In this document: in pieces, positions 20,788 to 33,090 of the stretch
How positions within the stretch are numbered: the first letter of the stretch is position 1
How the letters are laid out: each line of letters starts with the position of its first letter
Source: Blakeslea trispora
Lineage: Eukaryota > Mucoromycota > Mucoromycetes > Mucorales > Choanephoraceae
Assembly: GCA_025331445.1 (NCBI GenBank)
Contig: JAIWNE010000079.1
Coordinates: forward strand, 1-64,000
Length of the DNA stretch: 64,000 nucleotides
Direction of reading: 5' to 3'
The notes under the pieces: generated by a model
What the model was told of the DNA's origin: nothing
Seen by the model: the letters and a program-made list of their open reading frames with translations, nothing else
Databases searched by the model: none
Position numbers and translations under genes: made by a program

Positions 20788-22816
20788 TTATTGACGATGT
20801 TTACAATACAAAGAGTAGAGTGACTTTGCATTCATTCGGAAAGCTTTTAGGCTGGCAGTGGACATAAAACATATGTTGCAATTAAACCTTGCATAACCGG
20901 CACAACGGAGAAGATCATTCGCAAGGATAACAAACGGAAGCTGGTGGCCAATGGATCCATAGTTTGCCTTGGAAGGGATACATGACTTGAGCCTTGTGAC
21001 AATAAGTAAGCATGCATCAATCTCATGCTCTGCAAAATCAGCGTGTTTATCCATCAAAGATTCACGAGTGAGATCGTTATCTGCAAGTAACAAGCTTTCT
21101 ATCAGACCCTTCATTTCAAATATACGCCTTCTACTAGCATCATGGCTACTATCCCTCAAAGTATCTTCTTCTTCAATCATATCTACTTTTTCAACACTAG
21201 AATAGTCATCGGGGGATGGAGGTAAAGCAGCTTCTTCAGATACTTGTTTGGCTAGGGCTGATTCTTCTAATGAGGATCTCATTGGTTCTTTGCTTTTGCT
21301 AGATTTGATCTTTAGAGGCTTTGCAGATAGACTTCCAACAGATATTACCAATCTTTTACTGCCTTCAGCTCGTTCTTCATCACCTACGTCTTCAAGGGAT
21401 TTTTTTCAACTTGGACCAGGAGCACTTTCAGCAGCAGCATCTTTAGATGTAGTTTGTTTTTGTGTCTCTCTGTTTTTCTAAATAAAGTGAAGAGAAATGT
21501 TTATGAATGCTGCTGATTTGAGTCAAGATAAGAAATAACTGTCACCTTCTGTATGATATAATCCTCGTATGTCTTTATACGCTTTCCGCTCTTGGCAGCG
21601 TGTTGAGTCTAAATGTTACCATGTTTTGCTTTCCGGTTATACTTTCTTCATCAGTACTTCTCGTTCCTGATGATCCTGCGATACACACCTGATGGTAATA
21701 CAGAAATGGCATGTTTTTGACCTTGTGGGGGCAACTGGCTCTCCTTGCTTTTCTTCTTTTGACGCTCTTTTTCACGTTCTGTGTAGGTATTGATGTATGC
21801 TTGATGTTTTTTTTCTCCCGAAGGAGACAGATAGATTCTTAAGAGCACTAGCAACAGCTTGTCAAACAGAAGCTTGAGCATCTTCTTTTCGGCCCACATG
21901 TTGAATAGATTGGCATGGTAGGTAGTCAGGGCAGACAAGTAGCATTCTCTGGTTAGAGAGTTTTTTTCAAAGGTAGTTTGAGAGCTGTATTGTGGTTTTA
22001 TGATGTTGATTAGACTCAAGATCAGAGGGTATTTAGCTTTGCTAGCATCAGTCATGCCTCTTGCTTCATAGAATTCAGATAGTAACAAACCTAGATGATT
22101 GCTGGTAAACAAACCGCGGATTTGTGCATCAAGAGCATCATGGTTTTGAGGTAGTGGGCTAGCGGAATGCTGAACATGTTCTTGCATTTTGAAATTGTCA
22201 GGAAATATGTCCTGTGTTCTACAGCCTTCTGCTGCTTAGAAGTTGGTTTGGTTTGTGTCCAGCACAAAAGTATGATTGCGAAATGAAAGCATGGTTAGAA
22301 ACACAAGGAGTTGGAAAGCAGCTACCAAATCTGATGCAGAAGGGATAAGCATGTTCATCTTGGTATTAAATATGGTCTTGATTGGTTCATTCAAGTTTTT
22401 CCACAAAATTGAGTTGAATGACACAGTACAGACAGCATAGTTTTTTATTATCAGTTTCTTGAGTCTCTAGTTTTTCGGATACATCTTCAGATGCCATAGG
22501 AATATCTTCAGAAGAAGAAGCAGCCATACTCATGGGACTAGTTGCTGAAAGGGAAGCAGCACTCATTGGGCTTTGCGCCTGCTCCAACAGACTCATGAAA
22601 TTCTTGATAGATTTGATCAAAGTTATTCTCCAGGTATTGATTCCAAGCGATATGACCCCTGGGCAGATTACTGTCATCTCTGAATCTTACTAATGCTTCA
22701 CCTTTTCCTAGATTGGCCATCTCCTCTGATTTGGCATAGAGCCTTTTTGGAGTCATCCTTTTAGCTTTTAGTACATCTTTGCCATTAGCAGGGGTTAGGC
22801 GATTTTTGCACCCCAT
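20788..22816 (-). pseudogene. Unrecognised minus-strand gene, broken
   Basis: Open blocks run in the same direction at 22538-22816, 22387-22677, 22236-22424, 21651-22187 and 20788-21400. They look like protein: Lys/Glu-rich segments, and a helical block with GLLLSEFYEARGMTD and YPLILSLINIIKPQ. Part can be spliced (a segment TQHAAKSGKRIKTYEDY at about 21546-21608 joins the last block by a GT-AG intron), but that reading meets an in-frame TGA at 21406-21408. The first two blocks need a frame change near 22560. I do not know the family. MITE relics on both sides suggest a transposon-derived or multicopy family, which is inference. Confidence 0.5.
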
Positions 22817-22889
22817 TCAACAATATAAGTCTTTGCAGCCATTTCAAATACGCCGATGAATTCTTGTGCAGGTTGATCTCTCCATCTTC

Positions 22890-23033
22890 TTTGATAGTAT
22901 TAGGTTTCGGATCACACTCTTGAATAAAATAGAATAAGAGTGTCAATGCTGGGAATAAGGCTCAAATTTTGGAATCACACTCTTAGATTGAAAATATTCT
23001 TAAATCAATCACTCTTAAATCGAGCGACTACTG
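22890..23033. mobile_element. MITE of the same family, right end intact
   Basis: The right end CACTCTTAAATCGAGCGACTACTG is the exact complement type of the left end at 3532, and TA follows at 23034-23035. The left end is degraded; CACACTCTT words at 22913-22921 and 22976-22984 are the only traces. The left boundary given is approximate. Confidence 0.6.
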
Positions 23034-23053
23034 TATTGGGTCTACACTAAACT

Positions 23054-23254
23054 ATGTCTGCAAAAGTCATTTATCAGCATGAATCAACAAAGCTTGCATT
23101 TCATGATTTGGTTGCTCTCTATGCTGTACATCTGATCAATCAAGTAGTTTTGTTAATAAGTTTGAAAGGGGTTTTCTATTTATTGAAATTTGAAAAGAAA
23201 GAACAAGAACGAAGGCTTGAGACTTATAAGACGCAGACCATACAATATATTTAA
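23054..23254 (+). CDS. Small ORF of 66 codons, doubtful
   Basis: It opens with ATG, has a hydrophobic middle (LYAVHLINQVVLLISL) and a charged end. No family is recognised, there is no intron, and it follows directly on a MITE end. It may be a chance ORF or a fragment of the broken element upstream. Confidence 0.2.
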   Translation: MSAKVIYQHESTKLAFHDLVALYAVHLINQVVLLISLKGVFYLLKFEKKEQERRLETYKTQTIQYI

Positions 23255-23275
23255 CATTATTCATTTAAAGTACAG

Positions 23276-24712
23276 TTAGACATTGATTTTTGCACCGAGG
23301 CCAAGGTTTATATCTGGGTTAAGATCGATATTGATACCAGAGTTGCCACCAACACTAATGCCAGGGTTAACACCAACATTGACACCAGGATTGAGATCGA
23401 CATTGACACCAGGGTTAACACCAACATTGACACCAGGGTTAACGCCAACATTGACACCAGGATTGAGATCGACATTGACACCAGGGTTGACACCGACACT
23501 AACGCTAGGGTTGGCATTAACATTTACACCAGCATTAAGATCAACGTCAAGGCTAGGATCGAGTTCAATTATGATGCCATCTTTAGATTGGTTGTTATTG
23601 TTGACACCGATGTTGATACCAGCAGTAATGTTTGGTGGTACACCAATTGTGACATTGGCTCCAATCTTGACACCTTCCAAGATACCATTCAAGTCGCCTA
23701 TGAGTCCACCTAGGATCTCACCAAGTGTGGTACGAAGAACAGCACGCATGGCAACTACTCTTTCGTCAATAGTAGGCTTTGATTCTGCTGCGGGTGCCAC
23801 ATCATTACTATCAAGGAATGCAACTGCTTCTTCGTCGCTTTCCTCCTCTTCGTCATCTTCTTCTTCTACATTATCTCCTGTTGTTTCAGCCTCTATAGCA
23901 TCAGCATCCTCAAGTGCTTGTTCGTCTTCTGCATCGACAGCGCTTTCTTCTATATCATCTTCTAAATCTTTTGAATCCTTTGTTTCGTCACTGTCTGAGT
24001 TCAAGTCCAAAAGACTTTCCATAGTCAGGTTGAGAAGTACTTTGTCTTGTCCCTTGTCAGCGGATTCTTTGATTGTCTTGGCGATAACTTCTCTAACATC
24101 TTTAAACATTTCATCCTTAGCGACAGCATCTTGGTCCAAAGACATCATTTGCATCAAACTAGAAATGGCTCCGCTTCTGTTTTCAGGATCTTTGATCAAG
24201 AAAGGTGCAACGATCTTGGATAGCTTCATATCTGGTACATTTTTCATAACTGAGTTCATGCTGTCAGCTATTTTTGTAAAAAGATTATCTTCAGAAACTG
24301 TAAGAAGTTCATCGTGAGGAATGGATTCAGCTGAGATGCTTTGAACATAAGCCTCGTACTTTTTGAATACAAAAGGATCAGAGACACCTAGTATGCGGCT
24401 CAAGATTTCATCAAATTTGGTAGCATCTATTTCTTCAGCAGTGTTAGGAACGCCATAGCTTTCCAATTCCAGACCTATATTCTTGACAAGAGAATCAACA
24501 GTACATAACATGACATTTTCTTCCCCAGCACATAGCTCGTCTGAGATTTTGGCATTGTCGATACGGTTCAACAATTCTTGTTGAGCTTCATTCGTGTTTT
24601 CAGGCTGGATATGAAGTAAACGTCCAACAAAGTCATGAGCTTTAGCTTCGCCTGCTTTTGCAACGCTGGCAATACTGGCCAAAGCAAATAAAGAGATTAA
24701 TCCAAGCTTCAT
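23276..24712 (-). CDS. Secreted protein with acidic centre and C-terminal octapeptide repeats
   Basis: One exon of 478 aa, starting at the ATG at 24710-24712. The first 20 residues (MKLGLISLFALASIASVAKA) form a clear signal peptide; a further upstream in-frame start would hide it. A mostly helical domain of about 220 residues follows, with one pair of Cys near residue 63-70. Next comes a very acidic stretch rich in Asp/Glu, then a Gly/Asn/Val segment. The last 94 residues are about eleven tandem octads of the type N-P-G-V-N-V-x-x. Alternating Val/Asn with regular NPG turns would suit stacked beta-strands. I do not recognise the family; an extracellular or cell-wall role is inferred from the signal peptide. 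It is followed in the same orientation by another secreted protein. Confidence 0.85.
   Translation of the reverse strand: MKLGLISLFALASIASVAKAGEAKAHDFVGRLLHIQPENTNEAQQELLNRIDNAKISDELCAGEENVMLCTVDSLVKNIGLELESYGVPNTAEEIDATKFDEILSRILGVSDPFVFKKYEAYVQSISAESIPHDELLTVSEDNLFTKIADSMNSVMKNVPDMKLSKIVAPFLIKDPENRSGAISSLMQMMSLDQDAVAKDEMFKDVREVIAKTIKESADKGQDKVLLNLTMESLLDLNSDSDETKDSKDLEDDIEESAVDAEDEQALEDADAIEAETTGDNVEEEDDEEEESDEEAVAFLDSNDVAPAAESKPTIDERVVAMRAVLRTTLGEILGGLIGDLNGILEGVKIGANVTIGVPPNITAGINIGVNNNNQSKDGIIIELDPSLDVDLNAGVNVNANPSVSVGVNPGVNVDLNPGVNVGVNPGVNVGVNPGVNVDLNPGVNVGVNPGISVGGNSGINIDLNPDINLGLGAKINV
23279..23560 (-). repeat. 24-bp tandem repeat coding for NPGVNV octads
   Basis: Eleven in-frame units of 8 residues plus a partial last unit. 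Units alternate between endings -GV and -DL (NPGVNVGV, NPGVNVDL). The inner units are nearly identical in DNA, the outer ones diverged, as expected from unequal exchange in the middle of the array. Confidence 0.93.
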
Positions 24713-25102
24713 TTCTATTGATAGTGAACAAGAAACAAAGTTAAGAAGAAGAAGAAAAAAAAAAGATAGATACAACACGTTTAAATAATAGTTTCGAAAT
24801 TTGCAATTGAACCAAACTACACGACTATGCGCATAGCTCGACAGGCGAAATAATATTTGTGAGGTTTAAGAATGTTGAAGCTTTTTAATTTATTGCTAAT
24901 TATCAATTCATGTATCCCATTAGGTTGACCCAAAGATTTTTTAAGCATTCTACGTGTAATTTGCATATAAGAATATCAAGCCCTCAAACTAAAAGCTTAA
25001 GTTCTATGTTGTCTACTAAAAAATGGATACACAAGGTAATTTATACTTTTTTTTATTAAGATAATGGACAATAAGCAATTTGAAATCCTGAGCTTCTGGC
25101 TT

Positions 25103-26572
25103 TTAAGCATTTGTAACCATATTCTGATAAACGGATTGTGTAATAGCAGAGATGGCATTAGCAATACTTTCCTGGCTAGGATTGCTCATGGCAAACATAA
25201 CGGCAGGATCGGATACAACAGCTCTTTGAATTATTTCTCGGACAATGCTTTGTACCTGGTCAACATTGTTAAGAGGATCAGCTTCAATACGTAAAACTCC
25301 TCTTGAAAGAAGTTGACCAACAACACCAAGCAGAATTGGGGGTAAAGCACTTGGACTACCTTGACCAATAGCACCAAGAACATTAAATACCAAAGTCAAA
25401 ATAGCTCTAATAGCAGCAGCAAGGAGAATGTAAGATCTAAAAATTCCAGGTAAGATACCGTTTGAGTTTAAAGCAATGAGACCAAGAATGGTTTGAAGAG
25501 GGTTGTTATCAGTATTAGCTAAGATGATAGAAATTAATTGAGGTATATTAACAAGGCCACTTGCAAGAGCTGCAGCGATAGGGCCGATGGGCGCTTGAGA
25601 AACAAGAGCAGCAAGAGGATTGAAAAGTCCAGTAGGTGCGTTCTGGCCAAGGTTGCTCAAGATACCACCAATCAAGAATGGAAGAGGGTTGAATGTATCG
25701 GTTGAGAAAGGCAAACTTCCAGTTACATCTTGGGTCAAATTTCCTAAAGCACCAGTGAGAGTACCTAAATCAGCAATAGGGATACCAGTCAAGTTAGACA
25801 CAGTATTAGTAAGGTTGTCAAGTCCAACAGGAAGACCGGTTGCTAAGTCAGTCAAAGTATCGACAGGGCCCAACGGATTAGAGAGATTAAAAATACCATT
25901 GTTCAAAAGATCTGTGAGGTTAAGAGGGCTACTCAAGATAGTTTCAGGATTAAGTAATATACCGCCTGAAGCATCGGTCAGTCCAGGCAAGATGCCATTT
26001 GTGGCATCAAGAGGAATTGGCAAGACATCACTTGTGACGTCAAGAGGAATGGGTAAGATGCTGTTTGTAGCATTAAGAGGGTTGCTTAAGGTAGTGTTTA
26101 GCAAATTAGCGATAGTAGTGATAGGGTTGTTTACAGTGTTGTCAAGCGGGATTGTAAGAGGATTAGTAGATGTAACTTGATTTGTGATGTTAGAAACTGT
26201 GTTTGTAAGACCACCAATCAAGCCGCCCAAAGGCAAACCAAGCTGAGCAGCCTTGAAAGGTTCATCTGACGCTATCTTTTCAATGAGTTCTGAAATGCCC
26301 TTGGGTGCATTTTCTATCTTTAATGCTTCAGCATGTTTTATAATAGCTTCGTTCGCTACTCTTTCTGCTGCCTTGAAGAAAAGTTCTAGACCATGTTGAT
26401 TTAGAAATTGGTTGATGATAGCATTTGCCTAAACAAACACAAATCAATAAATTTTGTGCATTAGACAGCTCCTTTTAAAATTTCTTACAACAACATCTGT
26501 TTCGCTTTCAGGGACAGAAGCACAGAATACTGCAGGTGCTACTAGCAACACGGACAATTTGAGAAATCTCAT
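25103..26572 (-). CDS. Secreted hydrophobic Leu/Asn/Pro/Thr-rich protein
   Basis: Exons 26489-26572 and 25103-26428, joined in phase 0, give 469 aa. Exon 1 encodes the signal peptide (MRFLKLSVLLVAPAVFCAS) and little else. A charged helical region follows, then a long low-complexity region in which ILPIPLD-type units recur and NLT/NIT/NTT sequons are frequent, so heavy N-glycosylation is possible. The last 150 residues are hydrophobic and helix-like, without a typical anchor. No family recognised. The neighbour at 23276-24712 is also secreted and repeat-rich and has the same orientation, but the sequences are not evidently homologous. Confidence 0.82.
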
Positions 26573-26850
26573 TTTAGCTGGATAAGACTTTGACCAGGAA
26601 AGATAAAGAAGATAAAAAAAAAGAGAAAACAAACAAGAAATATGATAAAATAGTTTCGTTTTAGTTTTGAGCTTTTCTACTTTTCGAGTAAAAGAGAATG
26701 CATAGTAATTTAATCCATCATTTGGGTCATGTATACAAGCTATCAGATTGACTATCACAAGTCGCAGATTAGGAATGTATCCTTTTTTTTTTCATTTTTA
26801 GACATTCTACCAATGTAGGCTGTACATCACATTTTGTTTCAAAAGCATAT

Positions 26851-26937
26851 ATGAATACAATGAACAAGAAGGCTACCTTAGTATCTTTGCTGGCTCTTCT
26901 TGGTTTAGTTTCTGCAATTCTATGGCTTACAGCTTGA
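26851..26937 (+). CDS. Tiny ORF resembling an isolated signal or membrane peptide
   Basis: A 28-residue ORF starting with ATG; after two Lys it has a hydrophobic run (ATLVSLLALLGLVSAILWL). It could be a lone first exon, a relic of a secreted gene, or chance. It starts 278 bp upstream of the start of the secreted gene on the other strand. Confidence 0.2.
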   Translation: MNTMNKKATLVSLLALLGLVSAILWLTA

Positions 26938-28176
26938 AATCATTGAAAATGAAGTAAAAGAGAAAGGGCAGTCAGCTCTGCAATACATTTTTGTTGCTTC
27001 TAACTGAACTTTAAAATCGTTGTCTCATAAAAAGAAAAAGGAAGAAAATAGAAAACTTTGTGCCTAAGCTATTTTGTTTCATATACAATTCGTTTGTTCT
27101 AGAAACATACTAGAACCATACATAATATTGCATATTTTTTTGTATAGATGTTTAGGCTATTAGGACATACTACATTTAACATGAGCAAAGCAAAAACTTT
27201 ACAAAATAGATTGAGTATGACAACATTAATCTCTTTTTTTTTTTTTTAGGAAATCATGGCCTTCTTCTTGCTTTTAAAAATTGTAAGCTATTTTCAAGTT
27301 GAAAGTGAAATTTAAGGCTTATAGGAAAGCCAAGCAAGAAATGTAAATATTCAGCTCAATCAACAATGTGCGGAAAATTACAACACAAGATGATTTTATT
27401 TATTGTAGTGCCTTTCTACTAGAACCTCTTAGACTATTTTCTTTTTTGAAAGTTTGGATTCTATCCTTGAAAGATTGAGCCAATACATTAGGTACCTTCA
27501 ATTTTTGAACAGAAGAGATACGAAAAAAAATCTGAGCACACATTCCGTTAGATGAAAGATACTTCAAAAGAAACTACTCTTATAAATCCTGTGTTTTATC
27601 TTTAAAGCTTGCTTGGAGTTGAGCAGGATGCTTCAATAAGCTAATTTGTTAGACAGATAAATTAATGGTTCTGATAAAGGAAAATCCTACTAAATAACAG
27701 CTGTGGTAGCTAACACCTCTTTTCTTTATTTTATTTTATTTTTTGCGAAAAGCACATCCGATTCTTGAATGTAAATCTTGTAGTACTGTATAAAGTTGTG
27801 GTGCAGGTGCTGTCAAGAACATTCGTTAGGTTTTTACCTGTTAACAATGAATGATCTCCCTCAATTTTTTTCTTGGAAAGGAAAGATTCCTTTCCCGCTT
27901 TTAGCATGGTAAATATAGTATTATCGTGTCCCTTCTAGTTTGAACGTGTTTTATGAGATGAAAAATATTGGAGCAAATGAATGTCTTTGTATATTTGAAC
28001 ATGAAAGCACTATAAACCAATTCTTTATATACAAAGTACAAAGAAATTATTTGAAGAGGTCTCATTTTTTGAAAGAATTTATGTGTCAAACATTAATTTA
28101 TATAAATATATGGTACAAACAATAAGCAAATCAATCAATCAAAGCAGTATGCATTGAAAGAAAAAGAAAATTACAG
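26938..28176. other. Intergenic region without recognised features
   Basis: AT-rich with many stops in all frames. Two short ORFs on opposite strands near 27900-28125 overlap each other and show no motif. Nothing is supported. Confidence 0.5.
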
Positions 28177-29631
<1,455 letters not shown>

Positions 29632-30859
29632 GGCAGCTATTGTCAGTAAGAAAGTAAAGAGAAGATCAAATAAATGCAAATCGACCGTTTTAAACACATA
29701 GGAAATAGACAAGCGGCGATTGAAAAAGGCGGTCACTAAAGCTAACAAGATTAGATGATCATATCTATATATGGTAAATAGAGATGCATTCCAAATAAGC
29801 ATCTTGTCTTAGCTTTACCTTTCTCAAGACATAACGCTTGTGTTTTTTGCAAAAGTAGTAGAATTAGGCTGGAAAACTTCTAGGTAATTCTAACGCGCGT
29901 TTTGTTTGAATCAAATAAGACAACAATGACAAGCATTGATGACATTTCTTTTTTGAAAAGATAATCAATTTTATCCAGATTTAAATTCAGAGAGAAGGCA
30001 TCAATTTCTTATTCAGGTTCTTGAAAGTCGTACAACTCGCAGGACTCTTCATGGTAGTTTTTCACCCTAATAATATGGCCCCCTTAAGCTGAAAGAAGAC
30101 TCATTTTCGAAACAATCTTTGAACTTCCTTCAGGTCTTTCTTTCAGCTTCTTTACAATATCCTTTAAGTCTGAATGGTATGCAATAGGGTTTTTTTCCAT
30201 TTACTATGGTTTCTCAATTGGCTGCAGCTGACAACAATGAGGAGGACTAATTGTCAGTTTGTGATTCCATTGACTGAAAATGTCATAAAAAGCATGAGCA
30301 GGCATTATATGACAGTCTGGATTTGCATCCTTTCCACACAGCCACACAGCTACAGTTGTAGGTGTCAACCTCGAAATAACAGTACACTATTGATCTACAC
30401 TTCAACTGTAGACAGCAGATATGGTTCAATATAAAGCAACGGTCATTGATGCGATTTGAAGTCACCGAAAAGTAGGTTGTAAAGATTTGCGTTGCTCGAT
30501 CCCACCTCGTAGGATTGAAAGTAGACACCATGCTATAGAGAATGCTAAGCAATTGAAGACGAGGCTTTTTAAGAAGCAGAGTGAGATTACCAATGGCTTG
30601 TCCATCCGCTCAGTTGGCCTAATGAAGGAAAAACATCAGACACTAACGGGTATTATTCCACATTGAACAAAGGTTTTATCTTTACATTTGCAAAAGAAAG
30701 TGGTAGACATTTTAAAGATTCTTTGACAGGGGCACGACGGTTTCGAGCGTGGTTGAGGGTGTATTACAAAAAGTATTGTCAACAAGCATGACCTCGTTAC
30801 AGAATTTATCTGAGAAAACGCCATACGTATCTCGTTCCGATGTCGGTGTAGATGGTTTT
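29632..30859. other. Intergenic region, possible relics
   Basis: A minus-strand frame of 89 codons at 30283-30552 has many Cys but no recognised family. No gene is called. Confidence 0.45.
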
Positions 30860-32985
30860 TTATTCTTCGCTGCCTTCTTGCTCAATTCGAACAAACTCTA
30901 TCATCAATTCACTGTGATCTGTATGAGGAAAAAGATCGATTGAGACAGCTCGAGAAGGTTTGAAAGGTAAGCCTTTAAAACGATTAGAGGTAGGTCGACA
31001 TAGACTAAACAAAAAAAAGAGAAAACCCCCATTAACTTCTCATGTATATATATATAGTGATTGGTCATCATACCCAATGAAATTCTGCATAGCTTGTTTG
31101 GCATCACAGCTGATGAAAATAACTTTTTGAATTTTTTCTGATTCTCTTACTGCACGAATAACAGAGCTATGAAGACCACTTCTAGGAGGATCTAGAATAG
31201 CCAGCACTTGCTCGTTCTCTTCTTTTGTAATAACATCGATCTTTTCTTCCACTTTGCCAGTATGATATTGAATATTATCAACACCTAACAATGTAAAAAA
31301 GGTTACAGACAATGTACCTTGTTTATAAGAAGAATGGACAAACTCTTACCATTGATAGAAGCATTTGCCTGTGCATCTACAATAGCTTCCGGAACCACTT
31401 CAATGCCAATAACTCTATCGACTGATTTAGCCATTATAATACCAATGGTGCCTGTGCCACAACACAAATCTAATAACGTCGTCTTTTTCTCTTGTTTGAA
31501 GTTACACCACTCAGCACATTTAGCATAAAGTAATTCAGTTGCTGGTGTGTTGACTTGAAAGAAGGCACTACTCGAGATACGAAATTTGCAGCCGAGGATC
31601 TCTTCATGCACATAACCGTCGCCTATCAAAATTTCTGTCTTTCCTTTATCGGTGATACAATTGGAATCACCATTCCATATTTGAAGCAACAAGGTAGTTG
31701 TGTTAATCTTGCCTTCTTCCTTTAGACTATTCCAATAAGCTATTAAACTCTGTTTTTCTTGTTCTATTTGGTCACTCGATAGCTCATCAGCTTTCATCTG
31801 GATAAGGATCATGTCTAAAATATACAAAACAAGAACAAGAGAATGAGTCAATTGATAGCAATGAGACCGAAAATTTTCTACGCACTATCGCCTGTTCTTT
31901 GTGTTTTTGTCATCATGGATCGCCATACTCCAGTCTTCTCAACACGATCATATACATCGTATTTTGATTGTCTGACATAATCCTAGATTGTTTCATCAAG
32001 TCAACACAGGCAAAACAAAAAAATACTCTTGATCTATACCTCCATTGCTTTAGTAATTTGTTTGGCAGTATCTGATACATGCAAACATTGTTCTGTTTCT
32101 AATACAGCAGTGTAACCCTCTCTGTATAAACCAAGCAAGAAGCCGACTGTCTTTTCTCCGGCCAAGTTCTTTCCTATAGTAAATTCACATTTTGTTCTAT
32201 AACCATTTACAATAGGGGACTGAATGATATCTTCCACTCTATAGTCTGCATCTTCCCATCTATTTGTCCATGCAATTTGCCCCTTTCCCGCCTCACTCAA
32301 TTCGGGCAACGTGTTTAGTTTCTTTCGAAGTGTATTCATGAAGCGATGGCCAAGCTTATGCTTTTTTGCAACTTGATCAGCATAGGGTATTCTAACAAAA
32401 CATAACATTAGTTCATTGTGTTATGCAAAAATTTCTCAAAACTATCTTACTTGTATAAAGGAGTTACTTGATCCGCCAACCTCTCGGCAGGCAACCGAGT
32501 ATCCATTTCTGCAACTGCTTTTGCTTCTTGTGCTTTGCTTTTTGCCTCAAAACGAGCACGGAATGCTTTTTGATCTACTTTGATGTATTCAGTTGTCAGC
32601 AAGCGCTTCTTAAATTCAACGCCTTCCAATTTGTTGATGGCTTCTTTGGCCGCTTTTTCAGTCTACCAAAAAAAGGGTGGTTATCAGTATTGGCAGTCAA
32701 TGCAGTTGTAGCACATACCTCAAAATTCAAATAAGCATAGTCCCATTTAGGTGCCTTTTTGTATCTTTGGTGAAGATCGAGTCTTTGCAAGAGCTTTTTA
32801 ACAGAGCCCATTTCATGAGGCGGTAGGTTAAGGATCTTGACTCGATGAATCACTTCCTCAGGAGGCACCGATGCAAAGACCCATTGGTTGGTTTGCGTTA
32901 TGAATTCTATAGCAAGGAAAGGTCAATATTAAACTATCTCCATGTTAGACAACTTACTTTTCAAGAAGTCCAATGACTTTAGCAT
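30860..32985 (-). CDS. TRM2: tRNA (uracil-5-)-methyltransferase, Trm2/TRMT2A type with RRM
   Basis: Eight exons: 32958-32985, 32719-32906, 32451-32662, 32040-32391, 31886-31982, 31350-31814, 31074-31284, 30860-31004; 565 aa. It makes ribothymidine at position 54 of tRNA using S-adenosylmethionine. An N-terminal RRM-like domain (RVKILNLPP ... YAYLNFE) precedes the TrmA/RumA catalytic domain. There the SAM motif LLDLCCGTGTIG, the IGIEVV strand, DPPRSGL and the catalytic Cys in FISCD are present. The C-terminus ends like animal TRMT2A (LCRPTSNRFKG ... DLFPHTDHSE). The RRM makes it resemble TRMT2A rather than yeast Trm2. The start codon lies 105 bp from the divergent F-box gene. Confidence 0.92.
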
Positions 32986-33090
32986 GACTCACTAGTCTAT
33001 ACAGATCAAAAGAAAAGAGGAGACAAGTATCAAAGCTTCTCAAGAACAAAAGCGGAGCTAACTTGATCTAGTTTTTTTTTCTCCTAGATC
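32986..33090. promoter_or_regulatory. Bidirectional intergenic promoter, 105 bp
   Basis: Only 105 bp separate the start codons of TRM2 and the divergent F-box gene, so the two must share promoter sequence. A T-run at 33071-33080 lies just before the F-box start codon. No specific element is recognised. Confidence 0.5.

Noticed and set aside
23283..24317. Long + strand ORF opposite the octapeptide-repeat gene
   Set aside because: It is a shadow of the repeat gene; it has Ser/Pro/Thr low complexity only and no start context or domain.
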